A DNA stretch of 64,000 nt from Actinomadura opuntiae (GCF_030283205.1 NZ_JASNWF010000004.1:434001-498000); one strand, 5' to 3'. Counted from the first letter of the stretch, positions 8,533-18,472 are shown. Notes: a model not told the origin generated them from the letters alone. Program-made: numbers and translations.

Positions 8533-10299
8533 GTGCGCAAGGTCCTGATCGCCAACCGCGGTGAGATCGCGGTTCGTATAGCCCGTGCCTGTCGCGACGC
8601 GGGGCTGGCCAGTGTGGCGGTGTACGCCGAACCCGATCTGGAGGCGCTGCACGTACGGGTCGCCGACGAGGCGTACGCCCTGGGCGGCCAGACCGCGGCG
8701 GAGAGCTACCTGGACATCGACAAGCTGCTGAAGGTCGCGGCCGAGGCCGGCGCGGACGCCGTCCACCCCGGCTACGGCTTCCTGTCGGAGAACGCCGACT
8801 TCGCCGCGGCCGTCGAGAACGCCGGGCTGACCTGGATCGGCCCGCCGCCCGCCGCGATCACCGCGCTCGGCGACAAGGTGCAGGCCCGGCACATCGCGCA
8901 GAAGGTCGGCGCTCCGCTGGTCGCCGGCACCAAGGACCCGGTGTCGGGCGCGGACGAGGTCGTCGCGTTCGCCGAGGAGCACGGCCTGCCGATCGCGATC
9001 AAGGCGGCGTTCGGCGGCGGCGGCCGCGGCCTGAAGGTCGCCCGCAAGCTCGAAGAGGTCGCCGAGCTGTACGAGTCGGCCGTCCGCGAGGCGGTCGGGG
9101 CGTTCGGCCGCGGCGAGTGCTTCGTCGAGCGGTACCTGGACAAGCCGCGGCACGTGGAGACCCAGTGCCTGGCCGACAAGCACGGCAACGTCGTCGTGGT
9201 GTCCACCCGCGACTGCTCGCTCCAGCGCCGCCACCAGAAGCTCGTCGAGGAGGCCCCCGCGCCGTACCTGTCGGACGAGCAGGTCGAGCTGCTGTACCGC
9301 TCGTCCAAGGCGATCCTGAAGGAGGCCGGCTACGTCGGCGCCGGGACCTGCGAGTTCCTCGTCGGGCAGGACGGGACGATCTCCTTCCTGGAGGTCAACA
9401 CCCGGCTGCAGGTCGAGCACCCGGTGACCGAGGAGGTCGCGGGCGTCGACCTGGTCCGGGAGATGTTCCGGATCGCCGAGGGCGAGGAGATCGGCTACGC
9501 CGACCCCGCGCTGCGCGGCCACTCGTTCGAGTTCCGGCTGAACGCCGAGGACGCCGGGCGCGGCTTCCTGCCCGCGGTCGGCACGCTGACCGCCTTCGAC
9601 CCGCCGGACGGCCCCGGCGTCCGGCTGGACTCCGGCTACGTCGCCGGGCAGACCGTCCCGCAGGCGTTCGACTCGCTGATCGCCAAGCTGATCGTCACCG
9701 GCGCGACCCGCCGGCAGGCGGCCGAGCGGGCGCGGCGGGCGCTGGACGAGTTCGTGATCGAGGGCATGCCGACCGTGCTGCCCTTCCACCGGACGGTCCT
9801 GGACGACCCGGCGTTCGTCCCCGCCGACGACGACACGCCGTTCAGCGTGCACACCCGCTGGATCGAGACCGAGTTCGACAACACGATCGAGCCGTTCGAC
9901 CCCGCCGCCGCGGGCGAGGAGGCCGAGGCGGGCGAGCGCGAGCGCGTCACCGTGGAGGTCGGCGGCAAGCGCGTCGAGGTCGTGCTGCCCGCCGGGCTGG
10001 GCGCGTCCGCGGCCCCTGCGGCGGGCCAGGCGGCGCCGGGCCGGCGGCGCGGCGGCAAGAAGGGCGGCGGCGCCCAGGCGTCCGGCGACTCCCTGGTCAG
10101 CCCGATGCAGGGCACGATCGTCAAGACGCTGGTGGAGGACGGCGCGACCGTCGCAGCGGGCGACACCATCGTCGTCCTGGAGGCGATGAAGATGGAGCAG
10201 CCGCTCACCGCGCACAAGGCCGGCACGGTCAGCGGGCTGTCCGCGGAGGTCGGCCAGACCGTCTCCTCCGGCGCCGTCATCTGCGACATCAAGGACTGA
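8533..10299 (+). CDS. accA3: Acyl-CoA carboxylase alpha subunit (biotin carboxylase + BCCP)
   Basis: This 588-residue protein joins biotin carboxylase to biotin carboxyl carrier protein, the actinobacterial AccA3/PccA arrangement. It makes carboxybiotin from ATP and bicarbonate for separate beta subunits that carboxylate acetyl- or propionyl-CoA. The N-terminal domain starts [18 protein letters not shown]; the ATP-grasp domain has the Gly-rich loop [12 protein letters not shown] and [17 protein letters not shown] linker rich in Gly/Lys/Arg follows, then the biotinyl domain with EAMKMEQ, where Lys553 is the biotin site. GTG at 8533 is chosen because GGGAGGAG sits just upstream and the conserved N-terminus starts there. 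No beta subunit is nearby, as is usual for AccA3. Confidence 0.95.
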   Translation: MRKVLIANRGEIAVRIARACRDAGLASVAVYAEPDLEALHVRVADEAYALGGQTAAESYLDIDKLLKVAAEAGADAVHPGYGFLSENADFAAAVENAGLTWIGPPPAAITALGDKVQARHIAQKVGAPLVAGTKDPVSGADEVVAFAEEHGLPIAIKAAFGGGGRGLKVARKLEEVAELYESAVREAVGAFGRGECFVERYLDKPRHVETQCLADKHGNVVVVSTRDCSLQRRHQKLVEEAPAPYLSDEQVELLYRSSKAILKEAGYVGAGTCEFLVGQDGTISFLEVNTRLQVEHPVTEEVAGVDLVREMFRIAEGEEIGYADPALRGHSFEFRLNAEDAGRGFLPAVGTLTAFDPPDGPGVRLDSGYVAGQTVPQAFDSLIAKLIVTGATRRQAAERARRALDEFVIEGMPTVLPFHRTVLDDPAFVPADDDTPFSVHTRWIETEFDNTIEPFDPAAAGEEAEAGERERVTVEVGGKRVEVVLPAGLGASAAPAAGQAAPGRRRGGKKGGGAQASGDSLVSPMQGTIVKTLVEDGATVAAGDTIVVLEAMKMEQPLTAHKAGTVSGLSAEVGQTVSSGAVICDIKD

Positions 10300-10323
10300 G
10301 CGCACGCTCAGCACCGTGTGGCG

Positions 10324-10350
10324 CCCCCGTCCGGCCGGTTCGGACGGGGG
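10324..10350 (+). terminator. Hairpin terminator after accA3
   Basis: CCCCCGTCCG and CGGACGGGGG form a 10-bp stem with a 7-nt loop, 24 bp past the stop, followed by TGTCGCGTTTG. Confidence 0.75.
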
Positions 10351-10436
10351 TGTCGCGTTTGTCACTAAAGGCGGTTTTTACGGAACGCGTATGCGGCCCC
10401 GGTCGTCGGTACGGGTGAGGGGGCAGACTGGTAACC

Positions 10437-11828
10437 ATGAGTTCCGCGATCCGTACCGTCCGGCCGGTGCTCCGCGCCGCCGCCGCGGCGATGATCCTCG
10501 CCGTGGCCCTGCTGGCGGGCCTGGCGGCGCCCGGCCTGGCCGCGACCGCCCGCACCGCCCCGGCACAGGCCGCCACGGCCCCGGCGGCGGCCCTGCCGGC
10601 GGACACCGTCGGCCAGATCGCCAAGGGCCTGCTCGGCTCGCGCCTGTACGTGACGACCGACTCCGGCGCGAACCTGTCGCAGGCCGACCGCCAGGAGATC
10701 ACCTCGGCGCTCGGCAAGGACGGCGACGCCGACATCCGCGCCGTCGTCGTCCGCAACGACGTCACCGGGCCCGCGGTGGGGCAGATGCTCAAGGCCGTCG
10801 CCAACCGCGTCGGCAAGGGCCAGACGTACGTGGCGATCACCGCGGACGGCACCCGGATGGGCGGCATCTCCAAGAAGCTCGGCTCCACGGAGATCAACCA
10901 GCTCGTCACCCGGACCGACGGGTCGCCGCTCAAGCAGCGGCTGATCCAGTTCGGGAACCTCGCCGAGAAGAAGGTCGACGACAAGTCCCACTCCAGCGCG
11001 GTCGTCGGGTACGTGGTGATCGGCGTGCTGATCCTGCTCGCGGCGGGGGTCGTCAGCCTGGTCCTGGTCGCCCGCAGGCGGCGCCGCGCGCGCGACGCCC
11101 GGCAGATGGCCGACCTCAAGCAGGGCGTCCAGGAGGACGTCACCCTGCTCGGCGAGGACATCGCGCGGCTCGACCTCAACGTCATGGACCGCGGCCTCGA
11201 CCCCGAGATCCGCGCCGTCTACGAGCGCGCCATGAACTCCTACGACAAGGCCAAGGCGGCGACCGAACGCGCCCAGAAACCCGCGGACATGCAGGCCGTC
11301 ACGACCGCGCTGGAGGACGGCCGGTACTACATGACGGCCACCCGCGCCCGGCTCGCCGGCGAGGCCGTGCCCGAACGGCGCCCGCCGTGCTTCTTCAACC
11401 CGCAGCACGGGCCGTCCGTCCAGGACGTGACGTGGGCGCCCCCAGGCGGCGTGGCGCGGTCCGTGCCGGCCTGCGCGGCCGACGCCCGCGCCGTGCTGGA
11501 GGGCCACGACCCGGACGTCCGGATGGTGCCCTACGGCGGCGCCCGGCGGCCGTACTGGGACGCGGGCCCCGCCTACGCGCCCTACGCCGGCGGGTACTAC
11601 TACGGCTTCGGCGGGTTCGACCTGCTCGGCGGCCTGATGATCGGCACCGCGCTCGGCTCGGTGATGGGCGGCGGCTTCGGCGGCGGCTACTACGGCGACG
11701 GCTTCGGCGGCGGCGGGGACGGCGGTTTCGGCGGCGACGGCGGCGATGTCGGCGGCGGCTGGGACTTCGGCAGCGGCGACTTCGGCGGCGGGGGCGACTT
11801 CGGCGGCAACGACTTCGGCGGCTTCTAG
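10437..11828 (+). CDS. Membrane-anchored protein with Gly-rich tail, unknown function
   Basis: The 463-residue product starts with a signal peptide (about 1-36, core AAAAAMILAVALLAGLAAPG). An extracytoplasmic alpha/beta domain follows (about 50-165). A transmembrane helix lies at about 183-207 (VVGYVVIGVLILLAAGVVSL), followed by RRRRRA, so the rest is cytoplasmic. A helical region comes next, and the last 75 residues are almost entirely Gly/Phe/Tyr/Asp. This order resembles TPM-domain or Rv1476-like membrane proteins, but I cannot fix a family. Three bases separate it from the next gene, which is probably coupled. CAGACT lies 7 nt before the ATG and could be the -10 of a leaderless message. 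Confidence 0.8.
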   Translation: MSSAIRTVRPVLRAAAAAMILAVALLAGLAAPGLAATARTAPAQAATAPAAALPADTVGQIAKGLLGSRLYVTTDSGANLSQADRQEITSALGKDGDADIRAVVVRNDVTGPAVGQMLKAVANRVGKGQTYVAITADGTRMGGISKKLGSTEINQLVTRTDGSPLKQRLIQFGNLAEKKVDDKSHSSAVVGYVVIGVLILLAAGVVSLVLVARRRRRARDARQMADLKQGVQEDVTLLGEDIARLDLNVMDRGLDPEIRAVYERAMNSYDKAKAATERAQKPADMQAVTTALEDGRYYMTATRARLAGEAVPERRPPCFFNPQHGPSVQDVTWAPPGGVARSVPACAADARAVLEGHDPDVRMVPYGGARRPYWDAGPAYAPYAGGYYYGFGGFDLLGGLMIGTALGSVMGGGFGGGYYGDGFGGGGDGGFGGDGGDVGGGWDFGSGDFGGGGDFGGNDFGGF

Positions 11829-11831
11829 GAC

Positions 11832-12152
11832 ATGACGCGCGTACCAGGCGACCCGGGCCCGTTAGGCCGGGTCCGCTACGCGCTGGGCTTCCGACTCCCG
11901 CCCCGCAACCGCGACTGGGTCCGCCACGACCTCACCGACGCGGGCTGGCGGGCCCGGCTGCTGCTGCGGCACCTGTGCGTGATCGTGCCGGTCTGCCTGC
12001 TGCTGGCGCTGCTGCCCGGCCCGGCGTGGATGCGCGCCGCCGTCCCGCTGCTGGCGTTCCTCACCAGCACCCTCACCGTCGTGATCAGCGCCGCCGACCT
12101 GCGCAGATCCCGCCTCCACCGGCACGGCCTGCGCTCCCCCGACGACCACTGA
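11832..12152 (+). CDS. Small membrane protein, DUF5313-like
   Basis: This 106-residue protein begins with a conserved-looking segment (RYALGFRLPPRNRDWVRHDL). It then has two transmembrane helices at about 45-61 and 65-84, and ends in a basic tail. That layout matches the small actinobacterial DUF5313 family; this is from recollection. It starts 3 bp after the preceding stop, so translation is likely coupled. A small membrane-protein gene also sits next to lpdA in mycobacteria (Rv3304). Function is unknown. Confidence 0.7.
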   Translation: MTRVPGDPGPLGRVRYALGFRLPPRNRDWVRHDLTDAGWRARLLLRHLCVIVPVCLLLALLPGPAWMRAAVPLLAFLTSTLTVVISAADLRRSRLHRHGLRSPDDH

Positions 12153-12175
12153 CCCGCGCCTCGCCGCGCCGCCGT

Positions 12176-13570
12176 CTAGTACGCGTGCTCCGACATGAGG
12201 CGGCGGGACGCTTCGGTGATGCTGCCCGACAGCGACGGGTACACCGCGAACGTGTGCGCGACCTGCTCGACCGTCAGGTGCTGCTGCACCGCGATCGACA
12301 CGCCCAGGATCAGCTCGCTCGCCCGCGGCGCCACGATCACGCCGCCCAGCACGATCCCCGTGGACGGCCGGCAGAACAGCTTCACGAAGCCGTCCTCGAA
12401 CCCCTGCATCTTCGCGCGCGCGTTCGTGAACAGCGGCAGCATGACCGTCCGGGCGTTGACGTCGCCGGAGTCGACCATCTGCTGCGTCACGCCGACCGAC
12501 GCCACCTCCGGGTCGGTGAAGATGTTGGACGCGACCCAGCCCAGCTTCAGCGGCTGGACGGCCTCGCCGAGCGCGTGCCACATCGCGATCCGGCCCTGCA
12601 TCCCCGCCACCGACGCCAGCATCAGCACGCCCGTGCAGTCGCCCGAGGCGTAGATGTGCGGCACGGACGTCCGCGACACCTTGTCGACCTCGACGAACCC
12701 GCGCTTGTCGCAGTTGACGCCGATCTCCTCCAGGCCGATGCCCGTGGTGTTCGGCACCATCCCGACCGTCATCAGGCAGTGCGAGCCCTCGACCTTGCCG
12801 CCGTCCTCCAGCGTGACGATCACGCCGTCCCCGGACCGCTCCACGCTCGCGGCCCGCGACCGCGACATCACGTTCATCCCGCGGCGCAGGAAGACCTCCT
12901 GCAGCACGGACGCGGCGTCGGCGTCCTCGGTGGGCAGGATCCGGTCCCGCGACGACACCAGCGTGACCTTCGACCCCAGCGACAGGTACGCCCCGGCCAG
13001 CTCCGCGCCGGTGACGCCGGACCCGACCACGATCAGCTCCTCCGGCAGCTCCGGCAGGTCGTACAGCTGCCGCCAGTTGAGGATCCGCTCCCCGTCCGGC
13101 TCGGCGCCGGGCAGCACCCGCGGCGTCGCGCCGGTCGCGAGCAGCACGATGTCGGCCCGGATCCGCCGCTCCCCGACCGCGACGACGTGCGGCTCCACCA
13201 GCCGCGCCTCACCCCGGACGATCTTGACCTCCTCGTAGGCGAGCCGCTCCGCCACGTCGAACGACTGGGCCCGCGCGAGGTCCTTCACCCGCTTGTTCAC
13301 GTCGGCCAGGTCGGCCTCGAGGCCGCCGACGATGCCGTCCGGGCCGCCGCTGAAGCGCAGGCCGAGGGCCGCCGACTCCGACATGACCGCCATGCGGGTC
13401 GAGGTGGCGATGAGCGTCTTGGAGGGGACGCAGTCGGTGAGCACGCACGCGCCGCCGGGCCCGTCCCGCTCGATGACGGTCACGTCCGCGCCGAGCTGCG
13501 CCGCGACGAGAGCGGCCTCGTAGCCGCCGGGTCCTCCTCCGATGATCACAATGCGGGTCACATGTTCCAT
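12176..13570 (-). CDS. lpdA: Flavoprotein disulfide reductase LpdA, NAD(P)H-quinone reductase type
   Basis: The 464-residue protein has the pyridine nucleotide-disulfide oxidoreductase fold. An FAD-binding IIGGGPGGYEAALVAA lies at about 9-24, a second nucleotide-binding site is VVGSGVTGAELAGAYLSLG, ASGDCTG is the FAD motif, and a C-terminal dimerisation domain follows. The redox pair is present as CVLTDC (Cys42/Cys47). The C-terminal catalytic His-Glu dyad of lipoamide dehydrogenases is not: the stretch reads VYPSLSGS instead of an H-x-H-P-T-x-S-E pattern. This fits the LpdA (Rv3303c) type, which reduces quinones with NAD(P)H rather than lipoamide. It is the last gene on its strand here. Confidence 0.88.
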   Translation of the reverse strand: MEHVTRIVIIGGGPGGYEAALVAAQLGADVTVIERDGPGGACVLTDCVPSKTLIATSTRMAVMSESAALGLRFSGGPDGIVGGLEADLADVNKRVKDLARAQSFDVAERLAYEEVKIVRGEARLVEPHVVAVGERRIRADIVLLATGATPRVLPGAEPDGERILNWRQLYDLPELPEELIVVGSGVTGAELAGAYLSLGSKVTLVSSRDRILPTEDADAASVLQEVFLRRGMNVMSRSRAASVERSGDGVIVTLEDGGKVEGSHCLMTVGMVPNTTGIGLEEIGVNCDKRGFVEVDKVSRTSVPHIYASGDCTGVLMLASVAGMQGRIAMWHALGEAVQPLKLGWVASNIFTDPEVASVGVTQQMVDSGDVNARTVMLPLFTNARAKMQGFEDGFVKLFCRPSTGIVLGGVIVAPRASELILGVSIAVQQHLTVEQVAHTFAVYPSLSGSITEASRRLMSEHAY

Positions 13571-13717
13571 TGTTTCCTACTCGGACCAGTGATAAGACCG
13601 GCGCCCCGCGATCCGGGGACGCGCGTGGCGCGTCACCTCTGGGGGACGACCCCCAGACCCCCGAGACGCGCGACCCGCGATCCTCGCTCCGCTCCGGTCG
13701 CGGTCCCGCGCGTGGCG

Positions 13718-13723
13718 TAGGCT
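13718..13723 (+). promoter_or_regulatory. -10 element of a probable leaderless message
   Basis: TAGGCT lies 8 nt before the GTG at 13732. No ribosome site is present, so transcription would start at or beside the start codon. Confidence 0.45.
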
Positions 13724-13731
13724 CGGCCAAC

Positions 13732-14178
13732 GTGGCTCTGTACGCGGCGTACGCCTCCAACATGGACCCCGAGCAGATGGCGAGCCGGGCTCCGCACTCC
13801 CCCATGCGCGGCACCGGCTGGCTGGCCGGCTGGCGGCTGACCTTCGGCGGGCAGGGGTTCGACGGCGCCCTCGCGACCGTGGTCGAGGACGACTTCGAGC
13901 AGGTCTTCGTGGTGATCTACGACGTCCCGTCCTTCGACGAGAAGGAGCTGGACGCCTGGGAGGGCGCCGCGCTCGGCGTCTACCGCAAGATCCGCGTCCG
14001 GGTGCAGACGCTCGACGGCGACGCGCTGTGCTGGCTGTACGTCCTGGACGACTACGAGGGCGGCCTCCCGTCCGCGCACTACCTCGGCATCCTCGCCGAT
14101 GCCGCGGAGGCCGCCGGCGCCCCCGACGACTACGTCAAGGACCTGCGCAGCCGCCCCTGCAAGTCCCTGGGCGACTGA
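13732..14178 (+). CDS. Gamma-glutamylcyclotransferase-like protein
   Basis: The 148-residue protein resembles the GGCT/AIG2 fold. The N-terminus [20 protein letters not shown] carries the YxSNM pattern that binds the gamma-glutamyl moiety. GWRLTFGG follows, then the acidic segment [11 protein letters not shown], which supplies a catalytic-type Glu, and VYRKIRVRV. These enzymes release 5-oxoproline from gamma-glutamyl substrates; the real substrate is unknown. The start is the GTG at 13732, where the conserved N-terminus begins. Promoter placement suggests a leaderless transcript. It is divergent from lpdA and 68 bp upstream of deoD. Confidence 0.85.
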   Translation: MALYAAYASNMDPEQMASRAPHSPMRGTGWLAGWRLTFGGQGFDGALATVVEDDFEQVFVVIYDVPSFDEKELDAWEGAALGVYRKIRVRVQTLDGDALCWLYVLDDYEGGLPSAHYLGILADAAEAAGAPDDYVKDLRSRPCKSLGD

Positions 14179-14233
14179 CCGGCCCGCACCGCACGCGGCC
14201 CGCACCGCACGCGGCCCGGCCGGGAGTCGGCGG

Positions 14234-14239
14234 TAGTGT
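14234..14239 (+). promoter_or_regulatory. -10 element of deoD, probably leaderless
   Basis: TAGTGT ends 7 nt before the GTG start at 14247 and no purine-rich ribosome site lies between them, the same arrangement as at 13718 and 52117. Confidence 0.5.
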
Positions 14240-14246
14240 CGGCGAT

Positions 14247-15047
14247 GTGAGCAACGACGCTTTTGACCTGGCGCGGGCCGCGGCGGACGAGCTGCGGCAG
14301 CGCACCTCCATCGACTCCTTCGACGTGGCCCTGGTGATGGGGTCGGGCTGGGTCCCGGCGGCCGACGCGCTCGGGGCGCCGGACGACGAGCTGCCGGTCA
14401 CGGTGCTGCCGGGGTTCGCGCCGCCCGCCGTCGAGGGCCACGCCGGCCAGATCCGGATCGTGGAGGTCGGCGGGCACCGGGCGCTGGTGTTCCTGGGCCG
14501 GACGCACCTGTACGAGGGCCACGGCGTCGACGCGGTGGTGCACGGCGTCCGGACGGCGCTGGCGGCGGGCGTCGGCACGGTCGTCCTGACGAACGCGGCG
14601 GGCGGGCTGCGGCCCGAGCACCAGCGGGTCGGCGACCCGGTGCTGATCTCCGACCACCTGAACCTGTCCGGCGCGAACCCGCTGACGGGGCCGTCGTTCC
14701 TGGACATGACCGAGGCGTACTCGGCGAGGCTGCGGGCGCTGGCGAAGGAGGTCGACCCGACGCTGTCGGAGGGCGTCTACGCGGCGTTCCGGGGCCCGAC
14801 GTACGAGACGCCGGCGGAGATCCGGATGCTGCGGACGATGGGCGCCGACATGATCGGGATGTCGACGGTGCTGGAGACGATCGCGGCGCGGCAGGGCGGC
14901 GCGGACGTCCTCGGGATCTCGCTGGTCACCAACATCGCTGCGGGCCTGTCGGGCGAGCCCCTCGACCACGAGGAGGTCCTGGCGGCGGGCCGCGCGGCGG
15001 CGGGCCGGATGGGCGAGCTGCTCGGCACCGTCCTGACGAAGCTCTGA
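14247..15047 (+). CDS. deoD: Purine-nucleoside phosphorylase, trimeric class
   Basis: The 266-residue enzyme cleaves (deoxy)inosine and (deoxy)guanosine with phosphate to base and (deoxy)ribose 1-phosphate. Signature segments of the trimeric class are ALVMGSGW (phosphate loop), [64 protein letters not shown] and SLVTNIAAG. The GTG start gives a normal N-terminus. It is followed 2 bp later by pmmB, so the two form an operon; mycobacteria have the same pair (Rv3307-Rv3308). Confidence 0.95.
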   Translation: MSNDAFDLARAAADELRQRTSIDSFDVALVMGSGWVPAADALGAPDDELPVTVLPGFAPPAVEGHAGQIRIVEVGGHRALVFLGRTHLYEGHGVDAVVHGVRTALAAGVGTVVLTNAAGGLRPEHQRVGDPVLISDHLNLSGANPLTGPSFLDMTEAYSARLRALAKEVDPTLSEGVYAAFRGPTYETPAEIRMLRTMGADMIGMSTVLETIAARQGGADVLGISLVTNIAAGLSGEPLDHEEVLAAGRAAAGRMGELLGTVLTKL

Positions 15048-15049
15048 GC

Positions 15050-16681
15050 ATGAGCGATCTTCGCGGATACGCCGAGGAGTGGCTGGCGCAGGACCCGGAC
15101 CCCGCCACCCGCACCGAGCTGCGCGCGGTCCTGGACGCGGGCGACGACCGGGCCCTGGCGGACCGGTTCGGGGCTCGGCTGGAGTTCGGCACGGCAGGCC
15201 TGCGCGGCGAGCTGGGCGCCGGACCGAACCGGATGAACCGCGTGACGGTGATTCGCGCGGCGGCGGGCCTGGCGGCGTGCCTGCCGCGCGGCGGCCGGGT
15301 GATCGTCGGGTTCGACGCGCGGCACGGGTCGCGACAGTTCGCGCAGGACACGGCGGCGGTACTGACGGGCGCCGGGCTGCGCGCCGAGGTGTTCGCCGAC
15401 CCCGTTCCGACACCGGTCCTGGCTCATTTCACCCGGTCGTTCGACGACATCGTCGCGGGCGTCATGGTCACGGCCAGCCACAACCCGCCGCGCGACAACG
15501 GCTACAAGGTGTACTGGGGCGACGGCGCGCAGATCGTCCCGCCGCGGGACGCGGAGATCTCCGCCGCGATCGACGCGGTCGGCCGGGTGGACGAGCTGCC
15601 GCTCGGCTCGGAGTGGACCGTCCACCACGACACCCGCCTCTACCTGGACGCCGTGTCGGACCTCCGCCTGGGCGACGACCGCGACATCTCGATCGTCTAC
15701 ACCCCGATGCACGGCGTCGGGCGGGACGTCCTGCTCGCGGCGTTCGAGCGGGCCGGGTTCGCGGCGCCGGTCGTCGTCCCCGAGCAGGCCGATCCCGATC
15801 CCGACTTCCCGACCGTCGCGTTCCCGAACCCGGAGGAACCGGGCGCGCTCGACCTGGCGCTCGCGCTCGCCCGCGACCGGAACGCCGATCTGGTGATCGC
15901 GAACGACCCGGATGCGGACCGCTGCGCCGTCGCCGTCCCGACGCCGGACGGCTGGCGGGCGCTGACCGGCGACGAGGTCGGCGGCCTGCTCGCCGAGCAC
16001 GTGCTGCGGCACACCTCCGGCGACGACCGCCTGGTCGTCACCACGATCGTGTCATCGTCGCTGCTCGCGTCGATCGCGCGGGAGCACGGCGTCCGGTCGG
16101 CCGAATCCCTCACCGGCTTCAAGTGGATCATGAAGGCGGGCGCGCCGGGCGACCGGCTCGTATTCGGCTACGAGGAGGCCCTCGGCTACAGCGTCGGCGA
16201 CGACCGGGGCGTCCTGGTCAACGACAAGGACGGCATCGGTGCCGCCCTCGCGGTCGCCGCGCTCGCCGCCGAGGCCCGCCGCGACGGCCGCACGCTGCTC
16301 GACCTGCTGGACGACCAGGCCCGCCGGTACGGGCTGCACGCCACGTCCCAGCTGTCGGTACGGGTCGACGACCTCTCGCTGATCGCCGGCGCGATGGCCC
16401 GGCTGCGCGCGAACCCGCCCGCCGAGCTGGGCGGACGCGCCGTCGAGGCGTTCGACGACCTGTCGCGCGGCGCGGACGGCCTGCCGCCCACCGACGGCCT
16501 GCGGTTCCGCCTCGGCGGCGCCCGCGTCGTCATCCGGCCGTCCGGCACCGAACCGAAGCTGAAGTGCTACCTGGAAGTGGTCCACCCGGTGGACGGCGAC
16601 GTCGCGGCGACCCGGCAACGCGCCGCCGCCGACCTCGAAGCCCTCCGCGCGGACGTCTCCGCCGCGCTCGGCCTCACCTGA
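15050..16681 (+). CDS. pmmB: Phosphomannomutase/phosphopentomutase-family protein
   Basis: The 543-residue protein is an alpha-D-phosphohexomutase. The catalytic serine loop is VTASHNPPRDNGYKVYW (Ser143), the metal-binding loop is NDPDADRCAV, the sugar-binding loop is GYEEALGYSVG, and the phosphate-binding end is VIRPSGTEPKLKCYLEV. It converts sugar 1-phosphates to 6- (or 5-) phosphates. Coupled to purine-nucleoside phosphorylase, it would plausibly handle the ribose or deoxyribose 1-phosphate made there, which would be a phosphopentomutase role; this is inferred. It starts 2 bp after the deoD stop. Confidence 0.93.
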   Translation: MSDLRGYAEEWLAQDPDPATRTELRAVLDAGDDRALADRFGARLEFGTAGLRGELGAGPNRMNRVTVIRAAAGLAACLPRGGRVIVGFDARHGSRQFAQDTAAVLTGAGLRAEVFADPVPTPVLAHFTRSFDDIVAGVMVTASHNPPRDNGYKVYWGDGAQIVPPRDAEISAAIDAVGRVDELPLGSEWTVHHDTRLYLDAVSDLRLGDDRDISIVYTPMHGVGRDVLLAAFERAGFAAPVVVPEQADPDPDFPTVAFPNPEEPGALDLALALARDRNADLVIANDPDADRCAVAVPTPDGWRALTGDEVGGLLAEHVLRHTSGDDRLVVTTIVSSSLLASIAREHGVRSAESLTGFKWIMKAGAPGDRLVFGYEEALGYSVGDDRGVLVNDKDGIGAALAVAALAAEARRDGRTLLDLLDDQARRYGLHATSQLSVRVDDLSLIAGAMARLRANPPAELGGRAVEAFDDLSRGADGLPPTDGLRFRLGGARVVIRPSGTEPKLKCYLEVVHPVDGDVAATRQRAAADLEALRADVSAALGLT

Positions 16682-16704
16682 CCCGTCCGGCGACGACCTG
16701 GCCG

Positions 16705-17361
16705 TCAGGTCACCGCGCCCGCGATCACCAGCGCGACCAGCGCGACGCTCGGCAGCGCCAGCGACGCCACCGCCGGGATCGACCAGGTGACCGTCCCGGT
16801 CGCGGCGGCCCGCTCCGCCTTCGCCTCGGCGGCCTTGCCGGGCGCCCCCGACCGGGCCTTCGCCCGCTGCCGGTCGCGGATCTCGTTCAGCTGCCGCGCC
16901 GCGTACGCCGCCGGCGTCCGCCCCTTCAGCGCCGACGCCGGCACCCGGCCCGGCTCCTTGCGGGCCCGCGACTCCGCCTTCGCCTGCGCGCGCGGCGACG
17001 TCTGGTGCACCCACGCCCGCGTCACCAGCTCCTGCCCGCCCGGGCCGTCGAACCGGACCGTGACCGCGTTCGTCCCCTCGATCTCGCGGACCGCCGCCCA
17101 CGGCGCCCGCGCCTCCCGCAGCGGGTTGCGGACCGTCACCGCCGCCTCGTCCCCGATGATCGCCGGACGCAGCCCGACCGTGTAGGCGATCCCGCAGCCG
17201 AGCAGCAGCAGCACCGCGATGGTGAAGGCGGTCAGCGAGTAGGTGGCGTCGCCGGTGATGCCGAACACCAGGTCGAGGATGTTGAGCCCGGCGAACGCCA
17301 GCCACACGTACGCGGCGATGCGTCCGCCGGTGGAGCGAATGGTCAGAGCCGATTCATGCAT
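16705..17361 (-). CDS. PH-like domain membrane protein
   Basis: The 218-residue protein has two N-terminal transmembrane helices (about 14-35 and 43-61). A beta-rich segment follows (AVTVRNPLREARAPWAAVRE, then VTVRFDGPGGQELV) resembling bacterial PH domains (bPH6 type), then a long charged linker (about 120-190), and a C-terminal hydrophobic helix. ATG at 17361 is preferred over one 27 bp upstream, because the latter would begin inside add while CATGAT at 17368-17373 is a suitable -10 six bases before 17361. It lies 7 bp downstream of the add stop. Function is unknown. Confidence 0.75.
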   Translation of the reverse strand: MHESALTIRSTGGRIAAYVWLAFAGLNILDLVFGITGDATYSLTAFTIAVLLLLGCGIAYTVGLRPAIIGDEAAVTVRNPLREARAPWAAVREIEGTNAVTVRFDGPGGQELVTRAWVHQTSPRAQAKAESRARKEPGRVPASALKGRTPAAYAARQLNEIRDRQRAKARSGAPGKAAEAKAERAAATGTVTWSIPAVASLALPSVALVALVIAGAVT

Positions 17362-17368
17362 GGCCCGA

Positions 17369-18460
17369 TCATGCCAGGGGCCGCGCACCGCGCCACTTGA
17401 GCTGCGCGAATCCGGGCTTGATCACCCCGTTGATCAGCTCCAGCCGCTCGTTGAACGGCACGAACGCCGACTTCATCGCGTTCACCGTGAACCACTGCAG
17501 GTCGTCCCAGTCGTACCCGAACGCGTCGCGCAGCTTCGCGAACTCCAGCGACAGCGACGTCCCGCTCATCAGCCGGTTGTCGGTGTTCACCGTGACCCGG
17601 AAGCTGAGCCGCCGCAGCAGCCCGATCGGATGCTCCTCGATCGACTTCGCCGCGCCCGTCTGGATGTTGGACGTCGGGCACATCTCCAGCGGGATCCGCT
17701 TGTCCCGGACGTACCCGGCGAGCCGCCCGAGCCGCGCCTCGTCGCCGTCCACCTCGATGTCGTCGATGATCCGCACGCCGTGCCCGAGCCGGTCCGCCCC
17801 GCACCACTGGATCGCCTGCCAGATCGACGGCAGCCCGAACCCCTCGCCCGCGTGGATGGTGAAGTGCGCGTTCTCCCGCTGGAGGTACTCGAACGCGTCC
17901 AGATGCCGGGTCGGCGGGTAGCCCGCCTCCGCGCCCGCGATGTCGAAGCCGACCACGCCGAGGTCCCGGTACCGGACGGCCAGCTCCGCGATCTCCATCG
18001 ACCGCGCCTGGTGCCGCATCGCCGTCACCAGCGTCCCGACCCGGATCCCGAAATCCCGCCGGGCCCTCGCGAACCCGTCCAGGACCGCCTCGACGACCTG
18101 CTCCAGCGTCAGGCCCGCGCTGAGATGCTGCTCGGGCGCGTACCGCACCTCCGCGTAGACGACCCCGTCGGCCGCCAGGTCCTCGGCGCACTCGTAGGCC
18201 ACCCGCGTGAGCGCCTCGGCCGACTGCATCACCCCGACGGTGTGCGAGAACGTCTCCAGGTACCGCTCCAGCGACCCGGAGTTGGACGCCTCCTCGAACC
18301 AGGCCCGCAGATTCTCCGGGTCGGTGGTGGGCAGCCCCCGGTACCCGCTGTCGCGGGCGAGGTCCACGATGGTCGCGGGCCGCACCCCGCCGTCGAGATG
18401 GTCGTGCAGCAGCACCTTCGGTGCCCGCCGGATGTCCTCAAGAGTCGGCCGATCGTCCAT
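17369..18460 (-). CDS. add: Adenosine deaminase
   Basis: The 363-residue enzyme deaminates adenosine and deoxyadenosine to (deoxy)inosine. Zinc ligands are in [12 protein letters not shown]; the second metal His and the catalytic Glu region read [13 protein letters not shown] (H-A-G-E). [11 protein letters not shown] near residue 285 supplies the conserved Asp, and the central barrel carries EVRYAPEQH. Its product feeds DeoD. The message appears leaderless: TAGATT lies 6 nt before the ATG with no ribosome site. The gene sits beside deoD/pmmB and close to cdd/deoA, as in mycobacteria. Confidence 0.95.
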   Translation of the reverse strand: MDDRPTLEDIRRAPKVLLHDHLDGGVRPATIVDLARDSGYRGLPTTDPENLRAWFEEASNSGSLERYLETFSHTVGVMQSAEALTRVAYECAEDLAADGVVYAEVRYAPEQHLSAGLTLEQVVEAVLDGFARARRDFGIRVGTLVTAMRHQARSMEIAELAVRYRDLGVVGFDIAGAEAGYPPTRHLDAFEYLQRENAHFTIHAGEGFGLPSIWQAIQWCGADRLGHGVRIIDDIEVDGDEARLGRLAGYVRDKRIPLEMCPTSNIQTGAAKSIEEHPIGLLRRLSFRVTVNTDNRLMSGTSLSLEFAKLRDAFGYDWDDLQWFTVNAMKSAFVPFNERLELINGVIKPGFAQLKWRGARPLA

Positions 18461-18466
18461 CTCTAG

Positions 18467-18472
18467 AATCTA
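18467..18472 (-). promoter_or_regulatory. -10 element of add, leaderless
   Basis: On the minus strand TAGATT is followed by CTAGAG and then the ATG. The 6-nt distance places the transcription start at the start codon. Confidence 0.55.
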
